Origin: Microbispora amethystogenes
GTDB lineage: Bacteria > Actinomycetota > Actinomycetes > Streptosporangiales > Streptosporangiaceae
Reading direction: 5' to 3'
Assembly: GCF_016863015.1 (NCBI RefSeq)
Contig: NZ_BOOB01000055.1
Coordinates: 1-63,355 of the forward strand
Length of the DNA: 63,355 nucleotides
Shown here one piece after another: positions 20,607 through 28,919 of this stretch (its first letter is position 1; every line of letters starts with the position of its first letter). A program made the position numbers and the translations under genes. The notes under the pieces were generated by a model. It had not been told where the DNA came from and did no database searches. It was given only the letters and a program-made list of their open reading frames with translations.

Positions 20607-21401
20607 TCAGGCGGGCAGTGGCGGGAGGGAGGCGAGGCCGAGGTAGCGGCCCGCGGCCGACAGGGCACGGTGCAGATCGGCGGCGACCTCCCGCTCGACG
20701 TCCTCGTCGGGGAGCAGGTGCGGGTGCCCGAAGTCGATCCACGCCTCCGCGGTGAGGCGGCCTCGGGAGACCTGTGCCGCGTACGGGCCCGTCGCGAGCG
20801 TGCCGAAGACGAGCAACTCCTGCAGGCCGGACGGACGCCACCACTCGGTCCAGACCGGCGTCTCGTTGAGCGCGGAGACGAGCCGACCGGCCGCCACGGC
20901 GTACGGCGAGCGGGCCGGAAGACTCCCGGTCCGATGACTCCAGGTGGCCCACAACCAGCCCTTGGAGAGGTCCGGAACCGGCGGGGCGGGCATCTCCTGC
21001 GGTTCCCCGGCCAGCGCCTTCCGGTACGGCTCGACGTGGTCCAGGTAGCCCTGCCAGTCCGGGTGCATGTGAGCGAGTGGCCCGTCCGGGCGGGTCGCGA
21101 TGGCGAAGGCGGCGGCGGCCAGACGGCGCAGGTCCTCGGTGACATCGAAGGGGTTGCGGTCCAGCCAGTGGTGGGCCCGCTCGTCGGGGGCGATCCCCGA
21201 CATCCGGGCGGCGACCAGGCAGGCGACCGCCAGGGCGGCGTCGACGGCGTCGGCGAGATCCTCTTCCTCGAACCGCAGGAACTCGCCGAGCAGGCCGGTC
21301 ATCGCGGCCGCGACGTCGTCGCTCTCCTCGATCACCGCCACCCCGTCGGCGGCCTCGTCGCTGTCGAACGGACCCTCCAGGAAGCCGATCTCATCGTCCA
21401 T
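20607..21401 (-). CDS. DUF4259-like protein with unassigned C-terminal domain
   Basis: A 264-residue cytoplasmic protein. The start is ATG 21401 (MDDEIGFLEGPFDSDEAADG); the longer frame adds 43 non-conserved residues. The N-terminal 140 residues fit DUF4259: G-PFDSDEAAD, an acidic helix-rich body and AALAVACLVAARMSG, then RAHHWLDRNPFDVTEDLRRLAAAAF. The remaining 120 residues hold aromatic motifs (GWLWATWSH, WTEWWRPSGLQELLVFG, AWIDFGHPHLLPDEDVERE) that I do not recognise. It is convergent with the kinase gene. DUF4259 has no known function, so none is given. Confidence 0.75.
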   Translation of the reverse strand: MDDEIGFLEGPFDSDEAADGVAVIEESDDVAAAMTGLLGEFLRFEEEDLADAVDAALAVACLVAARMSGIAPDERAHHWLDRNPFDVTEDLRRLAAAAFAIATRPDGPLAHMHPDWQGYLDHVEPYRKALAGEPQEMPAPPVPDLSKGWLWATWSHRTGSLPARSPYAVAAGRLVSALNETPVWTEWWRPSGLQELLVFGTLATGPYAAQVSRGRLTAEAWIDFGHPHLLPDEDVEREVAADLHRALSAAGRYLGLASLPPLPA

Positions 21402-21531
21402 AGTGGCGATCTTGCCACGGCTGCTCACGCCGCGTGGCGAGCTCGCCCGGACGGAGTATCCCGGGACGGAATCGGGCCGGACGGGCCGGAGGGAGGGCGG
21501 TGCGGGACCGCGCCGCCCTCCGCGTCTCACG

Positions 21532-23697
21532 TCAGGCGCCGCAGGAGGCGCCGTTCAGGGTGAACTGCTTGGGTGCGATGTTGGAGCCGTTCCAGCCGCC
21601 GATGAAGCCGAAGCTCACGCTGCCACCGCCCGCCGCGATCGAGGCGTTGTAGCTCGCGTTGGTCACCGTCACCTTCGAGCCGCTCTGGGTGTACGAGCCG
21701 TCCCACAGCTGGTTGACGGTCTGCCCGTTGCCGAACGTCCAGCCGAGCTGCCAGCCCTTCACGGCGGAGGCGCCGCGGTTGACGATCCGGACATCGGCCT
21801 GGAACCCGCCGGGCCACTGGTTCGTGATGGTGTACGTCACCGAGCAGGAGCCGGGCGGCGTCGGAGTCCCGCTGGGCGACGGCGACGGCGACCGCGTCGG
21901 GGAGGCGCTGGGGGAGGGGCTGGGGGAGGGGCTGGGGCTGCGCGAGGGCGACACGCTGGGCGACGGGGAGACGCTCGGCGAGGGCGACGCGCTGGGCGAC
22001 GGAGAGACGCTCGGCGACGGGCTGGGGGACGTCACGGTCCCCGCCGGGACGACGATCGTGCTGATCGAGTTCGCCGGGAACGTGCCGGTGAAGCCGCTCG
22101 CGCCCACCTGGACGTCGGCGTCCCTCCTGATGGCCGAGGTGTCGGCCGCGCCGTACCGGTAGACCTGCGCGGTCGCGGCGCCGGTGCGGCCCTTGAGCGC
22201 GATGTCGCTGGTCAGGGCGTCGCCGGTCTTGTTGACCACGACGAGGGTGAGGGCCTTGTCGGAGGCGCGCTCGGCGGCGTACACCGCGAGCTTGCCCTGG
22301 TCGGCGCTGACGGAGCTGACGGCGGTCTCGCCGAAGCGGCCGCCCTTGCCGTCGTAGTTGAGGTACATCCGGAAGGCGTACGCGCCGGGCTGGGAGGCGG
22401 TCGGCGGGCCCCACAGGCTGGCCAGGTCGACGCCCTCGCGGCCGAAGATGCCGAGCACGTCGGCCTGCGCCAGCGCGCCGTTGATGTGGTCGAGGGCGCC
22501 CCAGTTGTACTCGGTGATCGCGGTCTTGGTGCCCGGATACTCCGCGGCGACCAGCTCCTTCATCCGGGGGATCAGGCGGACCTGGGTGTTGATCCAGCTC
22601 TCGTCGGTGTACGACGGGTCCCACAGGGCCCGGGTGGAGCGCAGCCGCAGCGCGTCGGTCGCAGGGTCGCCGCCGCTCCCGAACGCGACACCCGAGGCCT
22701 GGGGATAGAAGTGCTCGTCGAAGTAGTCGAGGACGCGCAGGTGGTTCGTGTCCTCGTACTTCTTCATCTGCCGCAGATACCAGGTCGTGAAGGGCAGGCC
22801 GTCGCGGGCCGCCTTGTCGGGCGGGTTCGACCAGCAGTTGGTCCGGCCGCAGATCTCCTGGTCGAGGCCCGAGTAGTCCCACGAGGACCAGCCCCAGCCG
22901 ACCGGCCCGAGCGTCTTGGCACCGGGGTCGGCGGCCTTGATCGCGGCGCCGATGAGGTACCCCTTGTCACGCAGCTCGACCGAGCTCGCGCCCTCGGGGT
23001 GGACGTCGCGGTGCGTGCCGTGCCAGATGTCGGGCTCGTTGTCGAGGTTGTAGAACTTCACCCCGCCGCTCGCCGCCGTGCCGTACTTGCCGGTGAGGTG
23101 GGCGATCCAGTCCTTCACGTACGACGCCCCGGCCTCCACGCTCGTGTCGTGGGGGTCGTTGCCGGTGATCTTCGTGCCGTCCGGCTTCACGCCGTTGCCG
23201 CAGTCGGGCCGCCACTGGTCGGTCTGCTGCTGCGGGCCGTACTTGGCGACGGAGAAGCCGCAGGAGGCGTCGCGGCCCTTCGGCACCCAGCCGATGAGCG
23301 GCATGGTGAGGATCGTGTCGGTGCCGGTGCGCCGGTCCTGCTCCACGAACGTGTCGACGCTGGAGCCGTCGGGGAGCGCGGACGGGTTGGTGTTGTCCTC
23401 CGCGATGTTCTCGAAGAACCAGTCGGAGGCCCGGTTGCTGGTGTCGTACAGGTAGTTGTAGCGCGTGGTCGCGTTGCCGCCCCAGCGCCGTACGGGCAGG
23501 CGCAGTTCCTTGGCCAGCGTCTCGTCGGCGAAGTTCATGCCGTAGACGTACGGGCTGATGGCGTGCCGTCCGGCGGTCACGTCCACGGTGACCGCCGGGC
23601 CGGTCGCGGCGGCGAGGGCGGCGGGAGCCGCCCCGGCCGCGCCGGCGGCCAGGGCCATCGCCACCGTGAGGGTGGCGGGAAGCGTTTTTCTGAGCAC
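21532..23697 (-). CDS. Secreted GH44 endoglucanase/xyloglucanase with CBM2
   Basis: A 721-residue exported glycanase. The signal peptide (LRKTLPATLTVAMALAAGAAGAAPAALAA) is followed by a GH44 catalytic region over about residues 35-540. Diagnostic stretches are ISPYVYGMNF, VRRWGGNATTRYNYLYDTSN and DWFFENI. The acid/base Glu is in YNLDNEPDIWHGTH and the nucleophile Glu in TAITEYNWGAL. A beta-domain follows, then a Ser/Pro linker of about 60 residues and a CBM2 ending GASCGA. GH44 enzymes cleave cellulose, carboxymethylcellulose and xyloglucan. A GAAAGTTTC element sits 173 bp upstream, the same as ahead of the xylanase gene, implying joint control. Family and module order are firm. Confidence 0.9.
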   Translation of the reverse strand: MLRKTLPATLTVAMALAAGAAGAAPAALAAATGPAVTVDVTAGRHAISPYVYGMNFADETLAKELRLPVRRWGGNATTRYNYLYDTSNRASDWFFENIAEDNTNPSALPDGSSVDTFVEQDRRTGTDTILTMPLIGWVPKGRDASCGFSVAKYGPQQQTDQWRPDCGNGVKPDGTKITGNDPHDTSVEAGASYVKDWIAHLTGKYGTAASGGVKFYNLDNEPDIWHGTHRDVHPEGASSVELRDKGYLIGAAIKAADPGAKTLGPVGWGWSSWDYSGLDQEICGRTNCWSNPPDKAARDGLPFTTWYLRQMKKYEDTNHLRVLDYFDEHFYPQASGVAFGSGGDPATDALRLRSTRALWDPSYTDESWINTQVRLIPRMKELVAAEYPGTKTAITEYNWGALDHINGALAQADVLGIFGREGVDLASLWGPPTASQPGAYAFRMYLNYDGKGGRFGETAVSSVSADQGKLAVYAAERASDKALTLVVVNKTGDALTSDIALKGRTGAATAQVYRYGAADTSAIRRDADVQVGASGFTGTFPANSISTIVVPAGTVTSPSPSPSVSPSPSASPSPSVSPSPSVSPSRSPSPSPSPSPSASPTRSPSPSPSGTPTPPGSCSVTYTITNQWPGGFQADVRIVNRGASAVKGWQLGWTFGNGQTVNQLWDGSYTQSGSKVTVTNASYNASIAAGGGSVSFGFIGGWNGSNIAPKQFTLNGASCGA

Positions 23698-23868
23698 GGG
23701 TTTCCTTCCGAATCCCTGGGATCCTGGCGGCCTGACGGCGGGGGATTACCGGGAGTCGCCGTCGCGGCCAGGGCCTCACGCTGGCCAAAGGCCCGGGCGG
23801 GAGACAAGGCGGAAGGCCGCCGGGGCAGTGGAAACGGGCGGTGAGCTGGCACGGCCCGCCGCGCGGGG

Positions 23869-23878
23869 CGAAAGTTTC
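23869..23878 (-). promoter_or_regulatory. GAAAGTTTC element upstream of the GH44 gene
   Basis: CGAAAGTTTC lies in the 266-bp gap between the GH44 start (23697) and the luxR-type gene end (23964). It matches the element at 16151-16159 ahead of the GH10 xylanase gene. GH44 is the only gene it could serve on this side. The rest of the gap shows nothing I can name. Confidence 0.55.
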
Positions 23879-23963
23879 AGAGGCGGCCGGGACCACGCCG
23901 GGCCGCCCGCTCCCGCCCGCGCGTGGACCCCGCGTGGATCCCGCGTGAAACTACAGGGCCGGC

Positions 23964-24215
23964 TTACCCGAGGACGTCGGAGACGCTGGGCGGCCAGATG
24001 CCGACGTGCAGGAGCCGGTGCGCGTAGAAGTAGGCCACGAGCTGGCTGCGGTTGCTGCAGGCGAACTGGAGGAGCAGCTTGCTGATCCGCTCCGCCACGG
24101 TGTACCGGCTGAGGTGCATCTCGTGGGCGATCTTCGTCGTCGTGTAGCCCCTGGCCAGCATGACGATCAGCCATCGGTCGCGATCATTGATCAGGCCGTC
24201 GGAAACAAGGTCCAT
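23964..24215 (-). CDS. Small LuxR-type HTH-only regulator, probable activator of the RiPP cluster
   Basis: I take ATG 24215 as start, giving 83 residues that consist almost wholly of one LuxR/GerE helix-turn-helix: RDRWLIVMLARGYTTTKIAHEM then HLSRYTVAERISKLLLQFACSNRSQLVAYFY (residues about 11-65). A short tail follows. There is no receiver, ligand or ATPase domain. A longer frame to 24356 would add 47 residues and run into the operator. It is divergent from the transporter-YcaO operon, and a CCCAC-GTTT-GTGGG palindrome lies 137 bp upstream of its start. The same palindrome precedes the precursor operon 12.7 kb away. It is therefore the best candidate for the factor that binds both; that is inference. 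Confidence 0.75.
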   Translation of the reverse strand: MDLVSDGLINDRDRWLIVMLARGYTTTKIAHEMHLSRYTVAERISKLLLQFACSNRSQLVAYFYAHRLLHVGIWPPSVSDVLG

Positions 24216-24351
24216 GTGCAGTCCCGGTTCGGATCGCTCGATTGTGTGACCTGGTGAGGCCCCCCTCTGCGGCGACCCTAGAAAGGCGCGCTTAACGATC
24301 GGTATGGCCGGGCCATGGCCGTGGTTATGGCCCTCCGGGCGACGCCGGTAG

Positions 24352-24397
24352 CCCACGTTTGTGGGGTTGTGTCACCTGCTCGTCCCCGGCTCATACT
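24352..24397 (+). promoter_or_regulatory. Regulated promoter of the transporter-YcaO-TfuA operon (site A)
   Basis: The palindrome CCCAC-GTTT-GTGGG(G) at 24352-24366 is followed after 25 bases by CATACTCGA, with CATACT (24392-24397) as the -10. The -35 position (TTGTGT, directly after the palindrome) is poor. This fits an activator-dependent promoter with its site touching the -35. The same arrangement, with the same palindrome and -10, precedes the precursor gene on the other strand (37046-37001). Confidence 0.8.
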
Positions 24398-24487
24398 CGA
24401 CCAGCGACGCGTTCCGAGCAGGCCGGGGGACGATCGGAGGGCGACTCACATCGCTGGGCAGCGGGAGGGCGAAGTGAAGGGCAGGCT

Positions 24488-25429
24488 GTGTTGAGAGACG
24501 TCGTGACGGCCGTGGGGCTGACCAAACAATATCGGGGCAGCGAGAGACCGGCCGTGGACGACGTCTCCTTCGAGATCGCCCAGGGGGAGACCATCGGGCT
24601 CCTGGGCCCCAACGGCGCCGGCAAGACCACCCTGATCAAGATGATCTGCGGCGTCACCACTCCAACCTCCGGTGAGATCCGGGTCTTCGACGCCGATCCG
24701 GTGCGTCAGCCCGTCCTCGCCAAGAGCGGCATCGGCGCGATGCACCAGAGCGGTCCGTTCGACATGATGCTGCCGGCGCTGGACAACCTGCGGATCGCCG
24801 CCCGGTTCCGCGGGCTGCGGTGGCGCGACGTACGGCCGTGGGCGTTCGAGGTGGCGGACTTCCTCGGCGTCACCGGCTCGATGCAGCGCCTGGTGTTCCA
24901 GATGTCGGGTGGTCAGCGGCAGCGGCTCCAACTGGTGCGGGCGCTGCTCACCATCCCGCGGCTGCTCATCCTCGACGAGCCCTCCGCGGGCCTGGACGTC
25001 GCGGGGCGGCGCCAGGTCGAGCGGTTCGTGACGTGGCTGCGCGAGGAGCACGGCGTGACGGTGCTGTGGACCAGCCACCACATCGACGAGCTGGAGCGCA
25101 ATAGCCAGCGCGTGCTGGTCGTCGACCGCGGGCGGGTGGTGCGCTTCGCCAAGCCGCGCGAACTCGTGGAGGAGTTCGGCAGCACCCATCTGCTGGTAAC
25201 CGTCGAGGACCCGGCGTCGGGCGGCCTGGTGGCCGCCTGGGCGGAGTCGGCCGGGCTCAGGGCCAAGGCCGAGGACAACGAGGTGCGCATCGACGACGCG
25301 AAGGCACGCGACCTGCTGCCGGAGCTGTCCCGCTACTGCCAGGACCACGCCGTCGCGATCACCGGGGTGTCGACCGCCGTGGACTCGCTTGAGGAGGTCT
25401 TCCTCCGGATGACCGGGAACGAGGGCTGA
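24488..25429 (+). CDS. ABC transporter ATP-binding protein of the RiPP cluster
   Basis: A 313-residue ABC ATPase. The start is GTG 24488, six bases after GAAGGG; TTG 24491 is an alternative, and earlier in-frame codons overlap the promoter. Walker A is GPNGAGKTT, the signature MSGGQRQRLQ, Walker B LLILDEPSAGLD and the switch His is in TSHHIDEL. A C-terminal extension of about 80 residues resembles drug/lantibiotic exporters of the CcmA/DrrA type. The permease gene starts two bases after its stop, so the two form a half-and-half exporter. First gene of the operon, it probably exports the finished peptide and gives self-protection. Confidence 0.92.
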   Translation: MLRDVVTAVGLTKQYRGSERPAVDDVSFEIAQGETIGLLGPNGAGKTTLIKMICGVTTPTSGEIRVFDADPVRQPVLAKSGIGAMHQSGPFDMMLPALDNLRIAARFRGLRWRDVRPWAFEVADFLGVTGSMQRLVFQMSGGQRQRLQLVRALLTIPRLLILDEPSAGLDVAGRRQVERFVTWLREEHGVTVLWTSHHIDELERNSQRVLVVDRGRVVRFAKPRELVEEFGSTHLLVTVEDPASGGLVAAWAESAGLRAKAEDNEVRIDDAKARDLLPELSRYCQDHAVAITGVSTAVDSLEEVFLRMTGNEG

Positions 25430-25431
25430 CG

Positions 25432-26244
25432 ATGGCCGCCGGGCTGCACTTCCACGCCGCGCCCCCCGCCCCCACGGAGAGGGCGACGGACCTGCTCGCG
25501 GTGCTCTACCGGGAGTACGCGCTGCTCGCCCGCAACCGGGTCTACCTGATCCTCGGCCTGACGCCGATGCTGGTCTACCTCCTGCTGGTGAACACCTCGC
25601 TGAGCAACCTCGTCAGGGTCGTCGACTACAAGGGCGTCAGCGTCGGGTTCGCGGTCTTCCTGCTCCCCATGACGCTCGCGATGTCGGTCGTGAGCGCGGC
25701 GGCGACGTCCGCCATGGCCGTGTTCCAGGAGGAGATGAGCGGGGTGGCGACCCAGCTGTGGTCGTACCCCATGCGCAGGTCGCGCTTCCTGCTCGGCAAG
25801 ATGATCGCCGGCGTCTCGCTGGTGCTGGGACAGACCCTGCTGGGCCTCGGCGTGGCGGCGCTCATCTTCGACCTGCCGTTCGGCCCGGAGAACTGGGTGG
25901 GGCTGCTGTCGGCGCTCGCGCTGTCGGCCCTGGCGCTCAACGGGCTCTACCTGGCGGCGGCGATCACGATCACGGACTACCAGGCCTTCATGGTGCTGTC
26001 GAACGTGTCGATGCCCGTCCTCGTCTTCAGCGCCCCGTCGATGTACACCACCGAGAGCATGCCGACGGTGCTGCAGTGGATCTCCGTGGTCAACCCGCTG
26101 ACGTACGCGATCAACGGCATGCGGGACGCCGCGGTCTTCGGGGTCGGCGAGGCCTGGGTGGACCTGCTCGTGCTGGCGGTCATGGCGGTCGTCGGCTACA
26201 CCGTGGGCGGCCGCGCCCTGATCAACCGCGCACGCAACATCTGA
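25432..26244 (+). CDS. ABC-2 type permease of the RiPP cluster
   Basis: A 270-residue integral membrane protein with about six helices, among them VYLILGLTPMLVYLLLVNTSL, VGFAVFLLPMTLAMSVVSAA, MIAGVSLVLGQTLLGLGVAALI and LLSALALSALALNGLYLAAAI. The ABC-2 signature region (ATQLWSYPMRRSRFLLGKMIAG and WISVVNPLTYAINGMRDA) is present. The gene follows the ATPase gene after two bases, indicating coupling. It pairs with that ATPase as an efflux system. There is no C39 peptidase domain in either part, so the exporter does not itself appear to remove a leader peptide. Confidence 0.9.
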   Translation: MAAGLHFHAAPPAPTERATDLLAVLYREYALLARNRVYLILGLTPMLVYLLLVNTSLSNLVRVVDYKGVSVGFAVFLLPMTLAMSVVSAAATSAMAVFQEEMSGVATQLWSYPMRRSRFLLGKMIAGVSLVLGQTLLGLGVAALIFDLPFGPENWVGLLSALALSALALNGLYLAAAITITDYQAFMVLSNVSMPVLVFSAPSMYTTESMPTVLQWISVVNPLTYAINGMRDAAVFGVGEAWVDLLVLAVMAVVGYTVGGRALINRARNI

Positions 26245-26307
26245 CGACCCGACACCTGACACGGCCGGCCTGACAGGGCGCCTCACCTCGACCCGGGCAA
26301 GGGGACG

Positions 26308-27471
26308 ATGCGGACAGAAACCTCCTCCCACTCTTGGCTCCTCTCCCTCTCCGACGAGACGAAGGTCCGGCTGCCGGGGACGGACCGGGCCCGGGACCCC
26401 GCCGCCACCCTGGGGATGGCCGGCCGCGCCGCGCGCCGGGCCGGGGTCACCCGGGTCGCGGACATCACCCGGCTCGACACCCTCGGCATCCCGACGTACC
26501 AGGCGATCAGGCCTGCTGCGCGGACCCTCGCCGTCTCCCAGGGCAAGGGCGTCACGGCGGACCTGGCGAAGCTGTCCGCGATGATGGAGTCCGTCGAGCT
26601 CTGGCACGCCGAGCAGCCCATGCGGCCGGTCACGACCGCGTCCGCCCGTGAGCTGGCCGGGGAACTGGGCTACGACGTGGGCGCCCTTCCGCGCTGCGCG
26701 CCGAGCCTGCTGCACGACGGCCTGCCGGTGGACTGGGTGGCCGCCAGATCGCTCGCGGACGGCTCGCCGACGCTCGTCCCCATGGAACTGGCGCAGTTCA
26801 CCCTCGTCCGCAGGACCGGCTGGCACCCGCCGGTGTTCTTCTCCTCGACCAACGGCCTGGCCAGCGGGAACACGCTGACGGAGGGCGTGCTGCACGCGTT
26901 GTACGAGGTGATCGAGCGGGACGCCGTCACCGCCTTCATGACCGGCGGCGACCCGGGAACCCGGGTCGACCCGCGCTCGCTCGGCTCGCCGGTCGTCGAC
27001 GACCTGTGCGTGACGATGGAACGGGCCCGCGTCCGCATGGAGGTCAGGTCGCTGGCCTCGCCGACCGGGCTGCCGTGCTTCCTCGCCCGGATCACCTGCG
27101 ACGACTATCCGCCGCCGTTCCTCGGCTTCGGCTGCCACCTCAGCTCGGAGATCGCGCTCAGCCGCGCCGTCACCGAGGCCGCGCAGGCGAGGCTGGGCTA
27201 CATCGCGGGATCGCGCGACGACCTGCACGCGAACGTCCACGACGGCCAGGGCGCGCCGCGACGACCGGAGCCGCCGCAGGAGCCCGGCGCGCCGATCACG
27301 CCGCTGCACGCGCACGAGAGCCTGGTCGACGACCTGGACGACGTGGTGAAGCGCGCCACGGTCGCCTTCTCCCACGCGCCTCTCGTCGTCGACCTGACGC
27401 GGGAGGACCTCGGCGTGCCGGTCGTCAGGGTGCTGGCGCCGGGGAGCCGCGTGTGCCCGGAGGTCTTCTGA
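26308..27471 (+). CDS. YcaO-domain protein (probable peptide thioamide synthetase)
   Basis: A 387-residue YcaO ATP-dependent cyclodehydratase-family protein. YcaO enzymes phosphorylate a backbone amide so that a side chain or sulfide can attack. The ATP-site stretch reads SSTNGLASGNTLTEGVLHALYEVIERDA (about residues 185-212), with an earlier Glu pair in SAMMESVELWHAE and a late Glu/Arg region in LSRAVTEAAQAR. The C-terminus does not end in the PxPxP seen in many azoline-forming members. The next gene encodes TfuA, and there is no E1-like or flavin dehydrogenase partner of azole pathways. In known systems YcaO with TfuA installs thioamides, so that is the favoured reaction here; it is not shown by sequence alone. 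Confidence 0.9.
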   Translation: MRTETSSHSWLLSLSDETKVRLPGTDRARDPAATLGMAGRAARRAGVTRVADITRLDTLGIPTYQAIRPAARTLAVSQGKGVTADLAKLSAMMESVELWHAEQPMRPVTTASARELAGELGYDVGALPRCAPSLLHDGLPVDWVAARSLADGSPTLVPMELAQFTLVRRTGWHPPVFFSSTNGLASGNTLTEGVLHALYEVIERDAVTAFMTGGDPGTRVDPRSLGSPVVDDLCVTMERARVRMEVRSLASPTGLPCFLARITCDDYPPPFLGFGCHLSSEIALSRAVTEAAQARLGYIAGSRDDLHANVHDGQGAPRRPEPPQEPGAPITPLHAHESLVDDLDDVVKRATVAFSHAPLVVDLTREDLGVPVVRVLAPGSRVCPEVF

Positions 27472-27505
27472 TGAGCGAGGGTGTTCCGATGAGCGGGGGT
27501 CGTCG

Positions 27506-28852
27506 ATGAGCTCGCCGAACGTGGTCGTCTACGCGGGTCCGACGATCTCCCCCGACGAGGTCCGCGGCGTCGTGCCGCACGCGCGGGTGCGGCCGCCCGT
27601 CGCCCGGGGCGACCTGCTCAGCGAGACCTGGAGCCCGGACGACACCGCCGTCATCATCGACGGCTACTACCGCGAGAAGCTGGCGGTGGGCCACAAGGAG
27701 ATCCTCTGGCTGATCGCCGAGGGCGTGAACGTCGTCGGCGCGGCCAGCATGGGCGCCCTGCGCGCGGCCGAGCTGAGCCCGTACGGCATGACCGGCGCCG
27801 GGACCGTGTTCGACATGTACACGACGGGCGAGGTCGACGGCGACGACGAGGTCGCGGTGCTGCACGGCCCCGCCGACCTCGGCTACCCGGCCGGGACGGT
27901 CGCGCTGGTCAACCTCCGGTACGGCTGCCGGGAGGGGGCGAGGACGGGCCGGATCCCGGCGGAGGCCGGGGAGCGCATCGTCCGCGCGGCCAAGGCGATG
28001 CCGTTCGCGCACCGCACCTGGCAGGAACTCGGCGCGGCGGTGGACGGCGACGACCGCGCCTGCCTGGAGACGCTGCGGCAGCTGATCGGCACGGGGGAGT
28101 GGGACGTCAAACGGCTGGACGCGCTGGCCGCGCTGCGGGCGGCCGACGAGCGCCGCGCCGGAGGGCCTGGCGAGAGACCCGATGGGGAAGCCGAGGACTG
28201 GGCGGCCGACACGGCGCTGACCGGGATCACCCACTACGAGGCGCTGAAGTGGCGGTCGAGGCGCGAGTACGCGCCGGGCCGGTGGATGACCGACCTCGAC
28301 GTCGTGACCGCGGGGCGGCTGTTCGGCGACGACTATCCCCGCCTGCACGAGGAGACGCTGACGGGCCTGCTGACCGGCTTCGCCGCCGGCCGGGGCCTCG
28401 ACCTGGAGGCGTACGTGCGCGCCCGGCTCGGGGTCGCCGAGGCCGAGCCCCTGCCGCCCGTGCTCGCGCCGTGGCTCACCGAGACCGAGCGCGCCGCCCT
28501 CCCCGTCGGAGAACAGCTGCGGCTGGTCATGGTGCGGGTCTGGCCGGTCTGGCAGTCGGAGGACTGGCGGCCGGTCGTGCTGGAACGGGTCCGGCGGTCG
28601 GGCCACTGGCAGGAGTGGTCGGAGATCGTCGCCCGCGCCGACGAGGTGGCGGAGCGGACCCGTGGCCGGCTCGCCGTCCCGCCGCCGGAGATCTGCGCGA
28701 AGCTCTTCCTGCGCCACTGGCACGGGAAGGGGACGTCGGCCGAGGTGGAGATGGCCCGGCGCGGCTTCACCGGCCCGCAGGAGCTGGGACACGCCGTCAG
28801 ACGGTTCTTCGCCCTCGACGTCCAGAACGCGCGTGCCTCCGGAAACCGCTGA
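27506..28852 (+). CDS. TfuA-domain protein, partner of YcaO
   Basis: A 448-residue protein whose first 200 residues are a TfuA-like core: VVVYAGPTISPDEVRGVVP, GDLLSETWSPDDTAVIIDGYYREKLAVGHKEILWLIAEGVNVVGAASMGALRAAEL and GTVFDMYTTGEVDGDDEVAVLHG. TfuA is named from the trifolitoxin locus and accompanies YcaO in thioamide formation, supplying or delivering sulfur. The remaining 250 residues are helical, more divergent and longer than the plain TfuA core. The extra part may contact the precursor or YcaO. It lies 34 bases after ycaO in the same operon. Confidence 0.9.
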   Translation: MSSPNVVVYAGPTISPDEVRGVVPHARVRPPVARGDLLSETWSPDDTAVIIDGYYREKLAVGHKEILWLIAEGVNVVGAASMGALRAAELSPYGMTGAGTVFDMYTTGEVDGDDEVAVLHGPADLGYPAGTVALVNLRYGCREGARTGRIPAEAGERIVRAAKAMPFAHRTWQELGAAVDGDDRACLETLRQLIGTGEWDVKRLDALAALRAADERRAGGPGERPDGEAEDWAADTALTGITHYEALKWRSRREYAPGRWMTDLDVVTAGRLFGDDYPRLHEETLTGLLTGFAAGRGLDLEAYVRARLGVAEAEPLPPVLAPWLTETERAALPVGEQLRLVMVRVWPVWQSEDWRPVVLERVRRSGHWQEWSEIVARADEVAERTRGRLAVPPPEICAKLFLRHWHGKGTSAEVEMARRGFTGPQELGHAVRRFFALDVQNARASGNR

Positions 28853-28919
28853 CGCCGGTGCGGGGGCCGGGGGCAGCCCGTGTCCCGGAACGCCGGTGAG
28901 TCCGCGTGAGGAGAGGGTC

